From: Nitrospirota bacterium
GTDB taxonomy: Bacteria > Nitrospirota > Thermodesulfovibrionia > Thermodesulfovibrionales > UBA6898
NCBI GenBank assembly: GCA_021811105.1
Contig: JAJZPM010000007.1
Span: 1-64,000, forward strand
DNA length: 64,000 bases
Direction: 5' to 3'
The notes under the pieces are model-generated. The model searched no databases. It was not told the origin of the DNA and saw only the letters and a program-made list of their open reading frames with translations. The position numbers were made by a program, and so were the translations under genes. Numbering within the stretch: the first letter of the stretch is position 1; each line of letters opens with the position of its first letter. Positions 1 through 7,868 of the stretch are shown here, piece after piece.

Positions 1-86
1 CAGCCAAACGATATCTTTCGACATAGGGAAAAGACCCACGAGCCTCACTGAATCGCCATAGACGGCGCAACGGCATAGTTCTTCAT

Positions 87-120
87 GCGTCATTCTGCAA
101 CTATCGCAGCAGAATGACGC
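87..120. repeat. Perfect 12-bp inverted repeat with 10-nt loop
   Basis: The arms at 87-98 and 109-120 are perfect complements around a 10-nt loop. The repeat ends where the reading frame of the truncated Spy/CpxP-like gene becomes open. No T-run follows on the plus strand, so it is not a clear terminator. It may be a breakpoint or the end of a small element. Positions 1-86 show nothing recognisable. Confidence 0.5.
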
Positions 121-291
121 TTACTCGAAATCAGCGGCATGCAGGAAGAGATGCAGCGGATGATAGCGATGCATATGCTCAATATGAAAGCGGGGCTCGA
201 CAAGGAGCAACAGAAGAAGTTCCTTGATTTGATAGAAAATGCTATGACAGAGGGGAAAGAGGTGGGATGTCCGCCAATGCAACAAAATTAG
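118..291 (+). pseudogene. C-terminal fragment of a Spy/CpxP/ZraP-like periplasmic metal-stress protein
   Basis: The frame is open from 118 (after an in-frame TGA at 115-117) to a TAG at 289-291. The first ATG is at 139, giving 50 residues. The sequence is Met-rich and helical, with the segment LDKEQQKKFLDLIE followed by a short tail. This resembles the last helix of Spy/CpxP/CnrR-type periplasmic sensors or chaperones, which are usually 140-170 residues. The N-terminal two thirds and any signal peptide are missing, so I read it as a remnant. The membrane-fusion and ABC exporter sequences downstream fit a former metal-efflux locus. The family call rests on one conserved helix. Confidence 0.5.
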
Positions 292-310
292 TGACCGTGA
301 AACGCCATCT

Positions 311-978
311 TTGGGTGCTAAACAATCAACATGCAAAAGTCCATACCAGCGCTGCAGCGCTAGTAGCGCTAGTGGACGTGAGGCTCCGGTTCAGCATCAT
401 CAGGTAAGGGTGACCTCTGAAATGGCTAGGATCCGCAAGTCGGAAATCGGGGATACCGTGTCTCCCGGAGCTCCCATTTTTCAAATGGCGGATTACCAGA
501 TCTGGGCGGCTTCCTGGATAGATGAAACAAAGATAGCACAGCTCCGGGAAGGACAGAAGGCCTCGATCAGGCTGCGTTCAGGACGAGTCTTTCAGGGAGA
601 GGTCGCCCGCCTCAACAAAGAGGCGGACACCGTAACGCGCGAACTGGAAGTGGATGTGAAATTCGATTCGCTCCCGAATCCTCTTGTGATCGGCGAAGAG
701 ACCGAGGTCGATATCGATACCAGCGCCGCCAAACTGCTTCAGTGGTCCCCTTGTCCGCAATCCTGGAACGAAACGGTCCCAAAGGGGTAATGGTGGTTGC
801 TAATGGACGAGCCGGCTTCCGTCCAGCTGTCCTTGGCTTGCAGGACGGACGGCGAGTTGCGGTCCTGGACGGCCTGAGGGAGGGCGATGTGGTAATACTT
901 AACCCCGCGGGGATTGAACAGGGCAAAAAAGTGCGGCCTGAAATAAAATCTGATATGAAGAAGAACCCATCAGTTTGA
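311..978 (+). pseudogene. Membrane-fusion protein (HlyD/DevB-like) remnant, truncated and frameshifted
   Basis: From about 430 the sequence encodes the barrel and beta-domains of an efflux periplasmic adaptor: EIGDTVSPGAPIFQMADY, then DETKIAQLREGQKASIRL. Homology runs in one frame to about 742 and resumes in the next frame with VPLSAILERNG and a C-terminal domain ending at 978, so there is a frameshift near 740-745. No signal peptide or coiled-coil hairpin is found upstream; 292-420 looks scrambled. Adaptors of this type normally link the inner-membrane ABC permease/ATPase (next two genes) to an outer-membrane channel. This copy should be non-functional unless the frameshift is a sequencing error and the N-terminus lies elsewhere. 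Confidence 0.65.
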
Positions 979-1014
979 TTGCGGTCAAGCCGCAATGACA
1001 GATCCGGAGGATCG

Positions 1015-2211
1015 ATGCACTTAGCATTTTATGATCTGAAGCAACATAGAGGCCGCTTCATCGCCACGGTTTTCGGCGTTGGGCTGCTGTTTACCATAGT
1101 CCAGGCAATGAACGGCCTGTATCGCGGCAACATCTACGAGGGCCTCGCCCTTATCAACGCGACCAATCCCGATCTCTGGGTTGTGGAAAGATACCGGGGA
1201 GGCCCCTTCAACGAGCAGTCTACCGTGTCGGGATTTTACCATTACAGCGTCAAGGCGATTCCCGGAGTGGAAAAGGCCAGTCCTTTTATCTACTATACCG
1301 TGGAAAGACCGGTCGCGGATAAAAGCCGCCATTTCAGCATAATCGGCTACGATGTCTTTGGCGGGCTGGGAGGACCGCAAAAGATCTTTGCCGGCAGGAA
1401 TATCGAGCACGCCCATTATGAAATGGTCGCCCACCCGAAATTGGGGGTGCATGTAGGGGACAGGGTCCCATTGGGGCTCCATGCCTATACGGTGGTGGGT
1501 TTGACAAAAGAGGCGATCTCTTCCGATGGAGAAGCTCTGGTGTATCTCTCCCTGCCGGATGCCCAGGAAGTGCTATATCAAAGAGATAACGAAGAAATAC
1601 GCAATCAGCGCGAAAGATTGCTCCGGACCCTTTCCTCACAGAGCTATTTATCCCCGAACCAGGCTGACAAATTGCTCGCGCCGTTGCAGTCCGACACCCA
1701 CATCATCAATGCCATTCTTGTCCGGCTGAAGCCCGGAGCGGATCGGGCAGAGATAGCCCGCTTGATCGACAAATGGCTGTATCTCTCGGCTTACAGTACG
1801 GAAGATGAGCTGCAGTTAATGTTGAAAGGGAGGCTGGCCAGCATGGCCAAGCAGCTTCTGCTCTTCAGGACCTTGCTACTGATCATCTCCGTAGTCATAG
1901 TCTCCCTTGTGGTCTATACCTTTACTATGGAAAAAATCCGCAGCATTGCTGTCATGAAGCTCATCGGGGCCCCCGACCGGGTAATCATCAGAATGGTCAT
2001 GGAACAGTCATTGCTGCTGACCATCGGCGCCTTCCTGTTCGGGCTGATGCTGATCCAGAATACATATCAGTTGTTTCCCAGGACCATCCTGTTAGTTTCC
2101 GGAGATACCCTGTTTACTTTTATCATAGCTTTTGCAGGCGGAATCCTCGCCAGTATTTTAGGGCTCTGGCATGCGTTGAAAACCCAGCCTGCCATGGCCC
2201 TGGGTGGATAA
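1015..2211 (+). CDS. ABC exporter permease, FtsX/MacB/DevC-like
   Basis: A 398-residue integral membrane protein that would form the membrane channel of an ABC exporter with the next gene. It has one TM helix near the N-terminus (about residues 15-35), a large periplasmic domain, then three TM helices in the last 130 residues, which is the MacB/FtsX topology. The ATG at 1015 is preceded by GGAGG at 1006-1010. Upstream in-frame codons to 979 lack a ribosome site and overlap the adaptor remnant. Its stop codon overlaps the ATPase start by one base. Its adaptor appears broken, so the substrate and activity are unknown. DevC and LolC/E-type permeases are alternatives within the same superfamily. 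Confidence 0.85.
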   Translation: MHLAFYDLKQHRGRFIATVFGVGLLFTIVQAMNGLYRGNIYEGLALINATNPDLWVVERYRGGPFNEQSTVSGFYHYSVKAIPGVEKASPFIYYTVERPVADKSRHFSIIGYDVFGGLGGPQKIFAGRNIEHAHYEMVAHPKLGVHVGDRVPLGLHAYTVVGLTKEAISSDGEALVYLSLPDAQEVLYQRDNEEIRNQRERLLRTLSSQSYLSPNQADKLLAPLQSDTHIINAILVRLKPGADRAEIARLIDKWLYLSAYSTEDELQLMLKGRLASMAKQLLLFRTLLLIISVVIVSLVVYTFTMEKIRSIAVMKLIGAPDRVIIRMVMEQSLLLTIGAFLFGLMLIQNTYQLFPRTILLVSGDTLFTFIIAFAGGILASILGLWHALKTQPAMALGG

Positions 2212-2921
2212 TGGAAATCCTCCGAATTGAGGGCCTGACAAAGGTTTTCGGCTCCGGGCGTCTGGAAGTCCGTGCCCTGCAGGATATAAACCTTTCGGTC
2301 TCAAAGGGCGAGCTGGTGGCACTGCTTGGCCCGAGCGGTTCCGGCAAGACCACACTGCTTTTGTGCATCAGTCTGATCCTTGAGCCCACGGCAGGCAAGG
2401 TCGTCTTTGACGGTCAAACTATATTTCAAAAAGACGGGTGGGAGGGAGGAGCTGATATGCGCCGCCTGCGCCGTGAAAAAGTAGGTTTCATTTTCCAGTC
2501 TCACAATTTGATCCCTTTTCTCACGGCCAGGCAGAATGTGCTTCTTCCTTTGAGTCTCATAGGCATCAAGGGAAAAGAGGCTGAAACCCGGGTGAAGGAG
2601 CTTTTGGAATACATGGAAATCGCAGATCGGGCCGATTACCTGCCGGCCCTTCTCTCCGGGGGCGAGCAACAGCGTGTGTCCATCGCACGCGCCCTGGCCA
2701 ATAATGCCAGGCTGATTTTGGCCGACGAACCCACCGCCGCATTGGACACAGGAAGAGGAACGAAAGTAATGGACATGTTAAAGAGGATCGCCAGGGAAAA
2801 TCAATCGGCGGTAATAGTGGTGACCCACGACGAACGGATGATCGAGGGTTTCGACCACGTGTATCACCTGAAAGACGGCTGCCTTGAACGAAATGTTATG
2901 CCGGAGTCTGTCAATGAATAA
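2211..2921 (+). CDS. ABC exporter ATP-binding protein, DevA/LolD/MacB type
   Basis: A 236-residue ATPase with Walker [10 protein letters not shown] near residue 40, signature [15 protein letters not shown], Walker [13 protein letters not shown] and the switch histidine in VVTHD. It should drive the FtsX-like permease encoded just upstream; TAATG overlap shows translational coupling. The LSGGEQQR signature is typical of the MacB/LolD/DevA branch, which moves lipoproteins, peptides or glycolipids across the periplasm. No intact adaptor protein is encoded here. Nothing gene-like is seen between its end and the csp promoter. Confidence 0.9.
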   Translation: MEILRIEGLTKVFGSGRLEVRALQDINLSVSKGELVALLGPSGSGKTTLLLCISLILEPTAGKVVFDGQTIFQKDGWEGGADMRRLRREKVGFIFQSHNLIPFLTARQNVLLPLSLIGIKGKEAETRVKELLEYMEIADRADYLPALLSGGEQQRVSIARALANNARLILADEPTAALDTGRGTKVMDMLKRIARENQSAVIVVTHDERMIEGFDHVYHLKDGCLERNVMPESVNE

Positions 2922-3005
2922 GGCCAGGGCGGCTTACCGGGGATTCTATGGTCTCCTCGGAAGAAATTGGACATCCGGGATGCAGCGCTGACCGGTGCAT
3001 TTTCC

Positions 3006-3034
3006 TTGACTAACTCCGCCGGATATGATATTCT
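3006..3034 (+). promoter_or_regulatory. Promoter of the cold-shock gene
   Basis: TTGACT at 3006-3011 and TATTCT at 3029-3034 are 17 bp apart. Transcription would start near 3041, giving a leader of about 110 nt that contains a terminator hairpin. Confidence 0.55.
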
Positions 3035-3067
3035 AATTATAGAATTTTAGAAGTTTTTGCGATTGCG

Positions 3068-3104
3068 AAGGCCACAAAGACTTTTGACTTTGTGGCCTTT
3101 TTTT
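3068..3104 (+). terminator. Terminator hairpin inside the csp leader (candidate attenuator)
   Basis: A perfect 12-bp stem (3068-3079 with 3088-3099), an 8-nt loop and a run of eight T residues (3097-3104) make a strong intrinsic terminator. It lies between the promoter at 3006-3034 and the csp start at 3152. Transcription from that promoter must read through it, so it is a candidate attenuator or the 3' end of a short leader RNA of about 60 nt. Confidence 0.7.
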
Positions 3105-3151
3105 CTTGAGGCCTTCTGAGATTTCAGTTTACAGAGAAGGAGGTAAAAGAA

Positions 3152-3352
3152 ATGGCACAAGGAACTGTAAAGTGGTTTAACGACAGCAAAGGTTTCGGCT
3201 TCATCACCAGTGAAGACGGAAGCGATGTGTTTGTCCACCATACATCCATCCAGGGCAACGGCTTTAAAAGCCTGGCCGAAGGTGACAAGGTCAGCTTCGA
3301 TACGGAAAAAGGCCCCAAAGGTCCCAAAGCGATCAATGTGGTCAAACTGTAA
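3152..3352 (+). CDS. Cold-shock domain protein (CspA family)
   Basis: A 66-residue single-domain OB-fold nucleic-acid-binding protein. It contains RNP1-like KGFGFI (residues 13-18) and RNP2-like VFVHH (about 26-30), the standard CSD length, and the usual N-terminus [10 protein letters not shown]. The ATG is preceded by AAGGAGG with good spacing. The family melts RNA secondary structure and some members act as transcription antiterminators. That is relevant because a terminator sits in this gene's own leader. A GC-rich terminator follows at 3362. Confidence 0.95.
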   Translation: MAQGTVKWFNDSKGFGFITSEDGSDVFVHHTSIQGNGFKSLAEGDKVSFDTEKGPKGPKAINVVKL

Positions 3353-3361
3353 TTAGTCGGG

Positions 3362-3391
3362 AAGGCCCTCTCCCCCCGGAGGGGGCCTTTT
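3362..3391 (+). terminator. Intrinsic terminator after csp
   Basis: A GC-rich inverted repeat (about 11 bp each arm, one mismatch) followed by TTTT. It lies 10 nt after the csp stop and just before the ribosome site of the next small gene. Confidence 0.65.
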
Positions 3392-3404
3392 CATTTGGAG
3401 GAAA

Positions 3405-3776
3405 ATGAACAACACCAGGAACAGCAGAAAGAACGCCACAAGGACGGAAAGGCAAAAACAGAGAGTTGACGCCGGCCTTGTCGCCGCGCAATATCCCGAG
3501 GTTGCGCAGATCGTCGTCAATATGATGTACAACCAGAAGGGGATAAAAAAATCGCTATCCCGTACGGTCAATTTCTTCCCGAGCAGCTATGCCTTTTTTC
3601 GGGTCGACTGTCTGAGCAAAGACTGTCTTGACGGTGGCTTCGATCTCAGTCCGGTGATCACGACGATGATCGGAAAACGCAAACAGGTGGCTAAAGGAGA
3701 ACTCAGCTGCGAAGGCGACAGCCCTTCTTCAAGCCACTCCGCTATAGTCTACGAAGTCTCCATCCAGTACGTATAA
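3405..3776 (+). CDS. Conserved small protein of unknown function downstream of csp
   Basis: A 123-residue soluble protein with a basic, Arg/Lys/Thr-rich N-terminus (about 20 residues). A central segment has two close cysteines (VDCLSKDCLDGGFDL), and a third occurs in GELSCEGD. The ATG at 3405 follows GGAGG. It lies after the csp terminator, so it may be expressed by readthrough of that terminator. I do not recognise a named family with certainty. The cysteine spacing could support a metal site, but only three cysteines are evident. The basic N-terminus would suit nucleic-acid binding; that is inference. Confidence 0.65.
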   Translation: MNNTRNSRKNATRTERQKQRVDAGLVAAQYPEVAQIVVNMMYNQKGIKKSLSRTVNFFPSSYAFFRVDCLSKDCLDGGFDLSPVITTMIGKRKQVAKGELSCEGDSPSSSHSAIVYEVSIQYV

Positions 3777-3884
3777 CCCGCTCGTTCCGGAATATTTATG
3801 CCGCCGGCCCTTTCATGGCGGCCTGCACCCCTTTGCTGAATTCGGTCGGCACAGTCGTCATTCTTCCGGCCAATTCCTTATCCT

Positions 3885-4520
3885 TTATTTCTTTCTCCAG
3901 TTTCCATCGGGCGTCTGTATCCACCACCCTTTTTTCGCCGCGTCCCTCCTGATCGCCGCGAACTGGTCCGCTGCCTGCGGCAACACCTGCTTGAGATTGT
4001 CGGGAGTTTCCGGCAGCCTGTTGATCCTTACAATAGCCTTCGCCATGCCTCTTATTACCGTACTCCTGTTTGCGTTTTCCATCTCGACGATCTTGCTGTC
4101 GGCCGGAGAGAGGGTTTTTTCGCGCGGGACCAGGAGCCCGTCACTGGCCTCCCCGACCGCGCCGGAATCTCTCAGCCTGTCGGTGTCTGCAATCCTTGCC
4201 CCCATCTCCTTGTAAGCGTTCACCACGTCCGGCATCTTCTTTACCAGGTCTGCGATCTTCTCTGCGAGGCCGGCTTCCTGCGCATAAGCTGTAGCGACCA
4301 GATCGAACCGTATCGAGCTTTCGGGTTTGGCCTTTTCCTCCGGACTTGTCGCGGGCTTCTTCTCTTCCGGCTTCTCGCCGGGGGTCATCAGTTCTTTTTC
4401 GAGCTCCTTGTATGCCTCTTTCACGTCTTTTTCCGGGAAATAGATATTCACCGTTATGACTGCGCATGCTGCGGCCATAAGCAACAATGCGGATGCGATC
4501 AGCCTGACCCTCTTCTTCAT
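3885..4520 (-). CDS. YdbL-like (DUF1318) lipoprotein with a YnbE-like N-terminal segment
   Basis: A 211-residue protein. The lipobox LMAAAC is at about residues 14-19 of the chosen start. ITVNIYFPEKDV follows the cysteine, then a charged Lys/Glu/Pro linker, then a helical domain ending in TPDGNWRKK, which matches the C-terminus of YdbL proteins. The ATG at 4520 has AAAGGAGG upstream; an open frame reaching 4628 overlaps the AsmA-like gene and lacks a ribosome site. In E. coli the order is ydbH-ynbE-ydbL, where YdbH/YnbE form an intermembrane phospholipid bridge and YdbL modulates it. Here the large AsmA-like gene is directly upstream on the same strand, and the post-cysteine segment resembles YnbE. 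Confidence 0.75.
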   Translation of the reverse strand: MKKRVRLIASALLLMAAACAVITVNIYFPEKDVKEAYKELEKELMTPGEKPEEKKPATSPEEKAKPESSIRFDLVATAYAQEAGLAEKIADLVKKMPDVVNAYKEMGARIADTDRLRDSGAVGEASDGLLVPREKTLSPADSKIVEMENANRSTVIRGMAKAIVRINRLPETPDNLKQVLPQAADQFAAIRRDAAKKGWWIQTPDGNWRKK

Positions 4521-4579
4521 CGTTTCATCCTCCTTTGCGTTATTTCCGTATAACGTACTGCGACTCTTCCATGCTTTTA

Positions 4580-7500
4580 TTATTGCCCTTTCTTCCCCGC
4601 CCTGCTCGCGGCCTCCACGATCGACCACATAAGGTCATCAAGAGAAATCTTGTTGCTGAGCGGGGCGACCTTCACCGAAAGGTCCTGCATACCTAATAAG
4701 TTCCTATGCGATATCTCGAGTTCCCGGAATATGACGAACCCGTTTTGGAGATAGAGAATCATCTCTCCTTTGTCAAAGTTCCTGTCTCCGATATACGCCT
4801 TGAGGGAAGGTCCTCCTATCTTTTGAAGAAACTCCCTGCTGACTTTTGTCTCTTCGTCTTTCGTGCTGTAGGTCCAGAAATCGGTCTTACCGATAAGTTG
4901 CCGAAGGTCTGTGCCCGAACCTCTCACCAAACCTACCCCGTCGACCTTGCCGCTTATGTACCCTTTGATAGGTTCAATGTCATCGCAAAGCCGCGTAAGA
5001 CTCAGGCCATCCAGCACAAAACCGACCCGGTAACGGAGCCTATCGGCAAGGTCCACAACTGCCGATCCGCTCAGCCTTCCGCCAAATATGTTAGCACTAA
5101 ACCTCCCTATCTTCAAACCGCCTTTCTCCGGCTTCACCCAGACGGTGATGTCCCTTAGGAGCCTGAACCCGTATCTGAAGGACCCGACACTGATTCTCCG
5201 GTAGCCGTCCGCCGTAAATTCTGCGGCATAAGACTTTTTCAGCTTGTCGAAGTCGGCGCGTTCAAATGAAGGCATCCCGGGAGGCATCCCCTCGCCGGTA
5301 TGACCATAGACAATGGGAACAGTCCCGGTGATGGGTCCGATTGAATACTCATCGTTTTCGCCTGTAAGCATGAATTCCCTCAAACGGAGATCTCCGTCTA
5401 CGACGATGCCCCCTTTTTGATAATCGACTCGCAAGTCAGATGACAGGGAACCATCCATTCCGGAATAGAGAAGCGCATCAGGAAAAATGTCCCAGAAGGT
5501 GTTCCTTATTTCCGTTGCAGGAGTCTCCGCAAGGTGCCCCTGAAGGAGGACCGAACGCCCTTCCCCGAGGAAGTCCCTTGCAGTGCCGGTGAATGCTGCC
5601 TCGACCTTACCTGCGGATGCGTCTGCGGTGAAGCTGCAGGTATCGCCCTGAAATTCGACTTCCGACCGCAATGTTGCGTCTTTCAGCAGCCGGCGTTTCG
5701 TCTTTTCATCGAGCACGGAAACCTTCCGCAGGTCAATCGTAAGCTTCCCGTGAGACGATTCAGCCGAGTCGATCGTCCCGGAGAATACCGCCTTTTCCGC
5801 ATCTCCCGATATCCCGTAACCGGGCTTCTCTTTCATAAAAGGTCTCACGAGTTCCCCGATATCCGCATGCTCCGCGCTCATTTCCGCCTTCACCGGAAAA
5901 GGCCCCCCGGAAATGAGCCCCTCGGCGACGATGCTTATCCTGCCCCCTGCGATACCGGCACGGGGGACATCGAGAGAGAACTTTTTGTCCGAAAAACTCG
6001 TCTTTCCCGAGATTCCTTTGGCGGCAGCGCCCCGGAAGATCGCCTCCGCAAGCGAAAATTCGAAGTCGCCCGACATGGTCCCGGCCGTATACAGTCTGCC
6101 GGAAACAGCCAACCCTTTCAGCGCCGCCTTTTCGGATGGATACGTTGCGTTCAGCCCTTTCGCCTCAAGCTGAAAGCCTTCCTTGGGACCAAGCGGCTTC
6201 ACGCGCACCGATTCTGCCCCGAGCGAAAAAATGTCCGTTTTGATCTCGGGCGATCCTATCGTGAGGACACGCCCGGCGTATCCAATCCCGACTGCGCCCT
6301 TGAGGCCCTTCAGCAGGTAATCCTTATATTTGATCTTTGCCGCCTGGAAAGAACTTTTTCCCGAAAAATTCTTTTCCTGGAGCGTCCCGTCCAGCGAAAC
6401 GCGGAGGTCCCCCAGGGAAGCGTTTCCGTTCCCGCGGATCTCAATGACAAAAGGCAGGGCAGTAAGACCGGCAGCCAAGGTGACATTTCGCCGCAGCCCA
6501 TGAGCGGACAGGGAAAGCCGCGCATCCGCCGGCTTCGTCAGTAGATAGCCTGCGATCTTTGCGAACGTAGCGGAGACATCCATATCAGCCGACATCTCCC
6601 TGCCGGAGGAGAACGTCATCCTCCCATCAACATTTCTGACATCGAGAGTTTTCGCATTCACCGAGCCGTTTTTGAGACTTACCGAGCCCGAGACCTCGGG
6701 AAGAGGACCGGTCATTCTCCCCTTTACGCGCAAAGGTCCGGAGGTCACAATCCCTTTCACCCTGGTCCCTTCGACAAAGTCGAAGACTGAGAGGTCGAGG
6801 TTTTCGACTTTCATCCCAAAATCGTACAGTGGGCTCCCATGCAGATTTCTTATTTCTCCTTTCGCGCTTATCACCTGCGTATTGCCCATTTTCACGGTGA
6901 GCGTCCGTATGTCCGCCGAATGCGAAGGGATGTCGTAGAAAACATCGGCATCCATCCTGATATCGAGCAGTTTCTTCCTGTAAAAAGAGGCGGGACTTTT
7001 CAGCCGCAGGGCAGATGAGACGGCAATCCCTTTCGCCGTATCGCCCTCGGCACTAACCAGTATTCCCCCTTGTATCCTGTCTGCGTCGATGTGGTAATTG
7101 GAGAGAAATTCTCTGAAAGGAGAAAAATTCAGATCATCTGCGGAAAGAGATATCCCGAATTTTTTTGGCTCGGCGCTCAGTGATGCCCGGCCTTCGATCT
7201 TCACCTTGTTGGTGGCCCAGAGCGTCGATCCCTCGATGGCGGTCGTTGTGTCGGGCAAAGAAGAAAGATTTTTCAGGGTCATATCGATCTCCTCGTTTTT
7301 CAGGAGCGGATCATTCCCGACGGTAATGCTGCCGGAGGTCAGGCTCAGTGCATCGATTCTGTACCGGATGGTGCTCTTCCTTGACAGGAGGCGCATCAAT
7401 GCATCGGAGATATTCGGCCTTCCTTCGCGGTCCTTTGCGATAGTCAGTTCGGGTAAGGAGAGGAGAATTTTTTTCAGGTGAATCTCGCCCTCCGGGAGTG

Positions 7501-7795
7501 CGCGGTAATCGATATCGAAAAAAACCTTTTTCACCGCGAGGAGCCGGCCGGGGGGAAACCCTTCAGGATTCCGTATTTGTATATCGGTTATGGTTATCCC
7601 GTTAAAAAGACTGAATGATATGTCGCCGACAGCGACAGGTTGCCCGACAAAGGCGGACGCCTTTCCGCTCATCTCCGCGAGAAGAGTTTTTTTGAGGTCG
7701 CGGTAGTAGAGATAAGAAAGAAAGACAGCCGAGACGAAGACCGTCAGGACTACCGGCGCGACAATGGAGCATATCCTTCTTTTCCGCCCTGTCAT
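4580..7795 (-). CDS. AsmA-like / YdbH-like intermembrane lipid transport protein
   Basis: A 1071-residue protein with one N-terminal TM anchor (about residues 10-30). A very long periplasmic region of repeated beta-strands follows, rich in short alternating hydrophobic segments, as in AsmA/TamB/YdbH bridge proteins. Near residues 930-1000 it has the conserved AsmA C-terminal segment (SGKVDGVGLVRGSGTDL), then a tail starting at about 1000. Family members span the periplasm and carry phospholipids between membranes. The downstream YdbL-like lipoprotein gene (gap 59 nt) supports a YdbH-type assignment. The start ATG at 7795 has no clear ribosome site. Divergent from the Clp1-like kinase. Confidence 0.8.
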   Translation of the reverse strand: MTGRKRRICSIVAPVVLTVFVSAVFLSYLYYRDLKKTLLAEMSGKASAFVGQPVAVGDISFSLFNGITITDIQIRNPEGFPPGRLLAVKKVFFDIDYRALPEGEIHLKKILLSLPELTIAKDREGRPNISDALMRLLSRKSTIRYRIDALSLTSGSITVGNDPLLKNEEIDMTLKNLSSLPDTTTAIEGSTLWATNKVKIEGRASLSAEPKKFGISLSADDLNFSPFREFLSNYHIDADRIQGGILVSAEGDTAKGIAVSSALRLKSPASFYRKKLLDIRMDADVFYDIPSHSADIRTLTVKMGNTQVISAKGEIRNLHGSPLYDFGMKVENLDLSVFDFVEGTRVKGIVTSGPLRVKGRMTGPLPEVSGSVSLKNGSVNAKTLDVRNVDGRMTFSSGREMSADMDVSATFAKIAGYLLTKPADARLSLSAHGLRRNVTLAAGLTALPFVIEIRGNGNASLGDLRVSLDGTLQEKNFSGKSSFQAAKIKYKDYLLKGLKGAVGIGYAGRVLTIGSPEIKTDIFSLGAESVRVKPLGPKEGFQLEAKGLNATYPSEKAALKGLAVSGRLYTAGTMSGDFEFSLAEAIFRGAAAKGISGKTSFSDKKFSLDVPRAGIAGGRISIVAEGLISGGPFPVKAEMSAEHADIGELVRPFMKEKPGYGISGDAEKAVFSGTIDSAESSHGKLTIDLRKVSVLDEKTKRRLLKDATLRSEVEFQGDTCSFTADASAGKVEAAFTGTARDFLGEGRSVLLQGHLAETPATEIRNTFWDIFPDALLYSGMDGSLSSDLRVDYQKGGIVVDGDLRLREFMLTGENDEYSIGPITGTVPIVYGHTGEGMPPGMPSFERADFDKLKKSYAAEFTADGYRRISVGSFRYGFRLLRDITVWVKPEKGGLKIGRFSANIFGGRLSGSAVVDLADRLRYRVGFVLDGLSLTRLCDDIEPIKGYISGKVDGVGLVRGSGTDLRQLIGKTDFWTYSTKDEETKVSREFLQKIGGPSLKAYIGDRNFDKGEMILYLQNGFVIFRELEISHRNLLGMQDLSVKVAPLSNKISLDDLMWSIVEAASRAGKKGQ

Positions 7796-7854
7796 AGTCT
7801 ATTTTTGCACGCAGGCCGTTAAAATTACAGCAGAAAAATGTTGCGGGTAGAATC

Positions 7855-7863
7855 TGGTATAAT
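7855..7863 (+). promoter_or_regulatory. Extended -10 promoter (TGG-TATAAT) abutting the kinase start
   Basis: TGG at 7855-7857 precedes a consensus TATAAT at 7858-7863. Only 5 nt separate the hexamer from the ATG at 7869, so the transcript should start at or within 1-2 nt of the ATG. No consensus -35 is seen at 17 bp. Confidence 0.55.
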
Positions 7864-7868
7864 GCGGC

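Noticed and set aside
3796-3875. Open frame after the YdbL-like stop (minus strand, ...MTTVPTEFSKGVQAAMKGPAA)
   Set aside because: No ribosome site and no start that would join it to the YdbL-like protein. The YdbL family normally ends at GxWxRK as here, so the stop is genuine.
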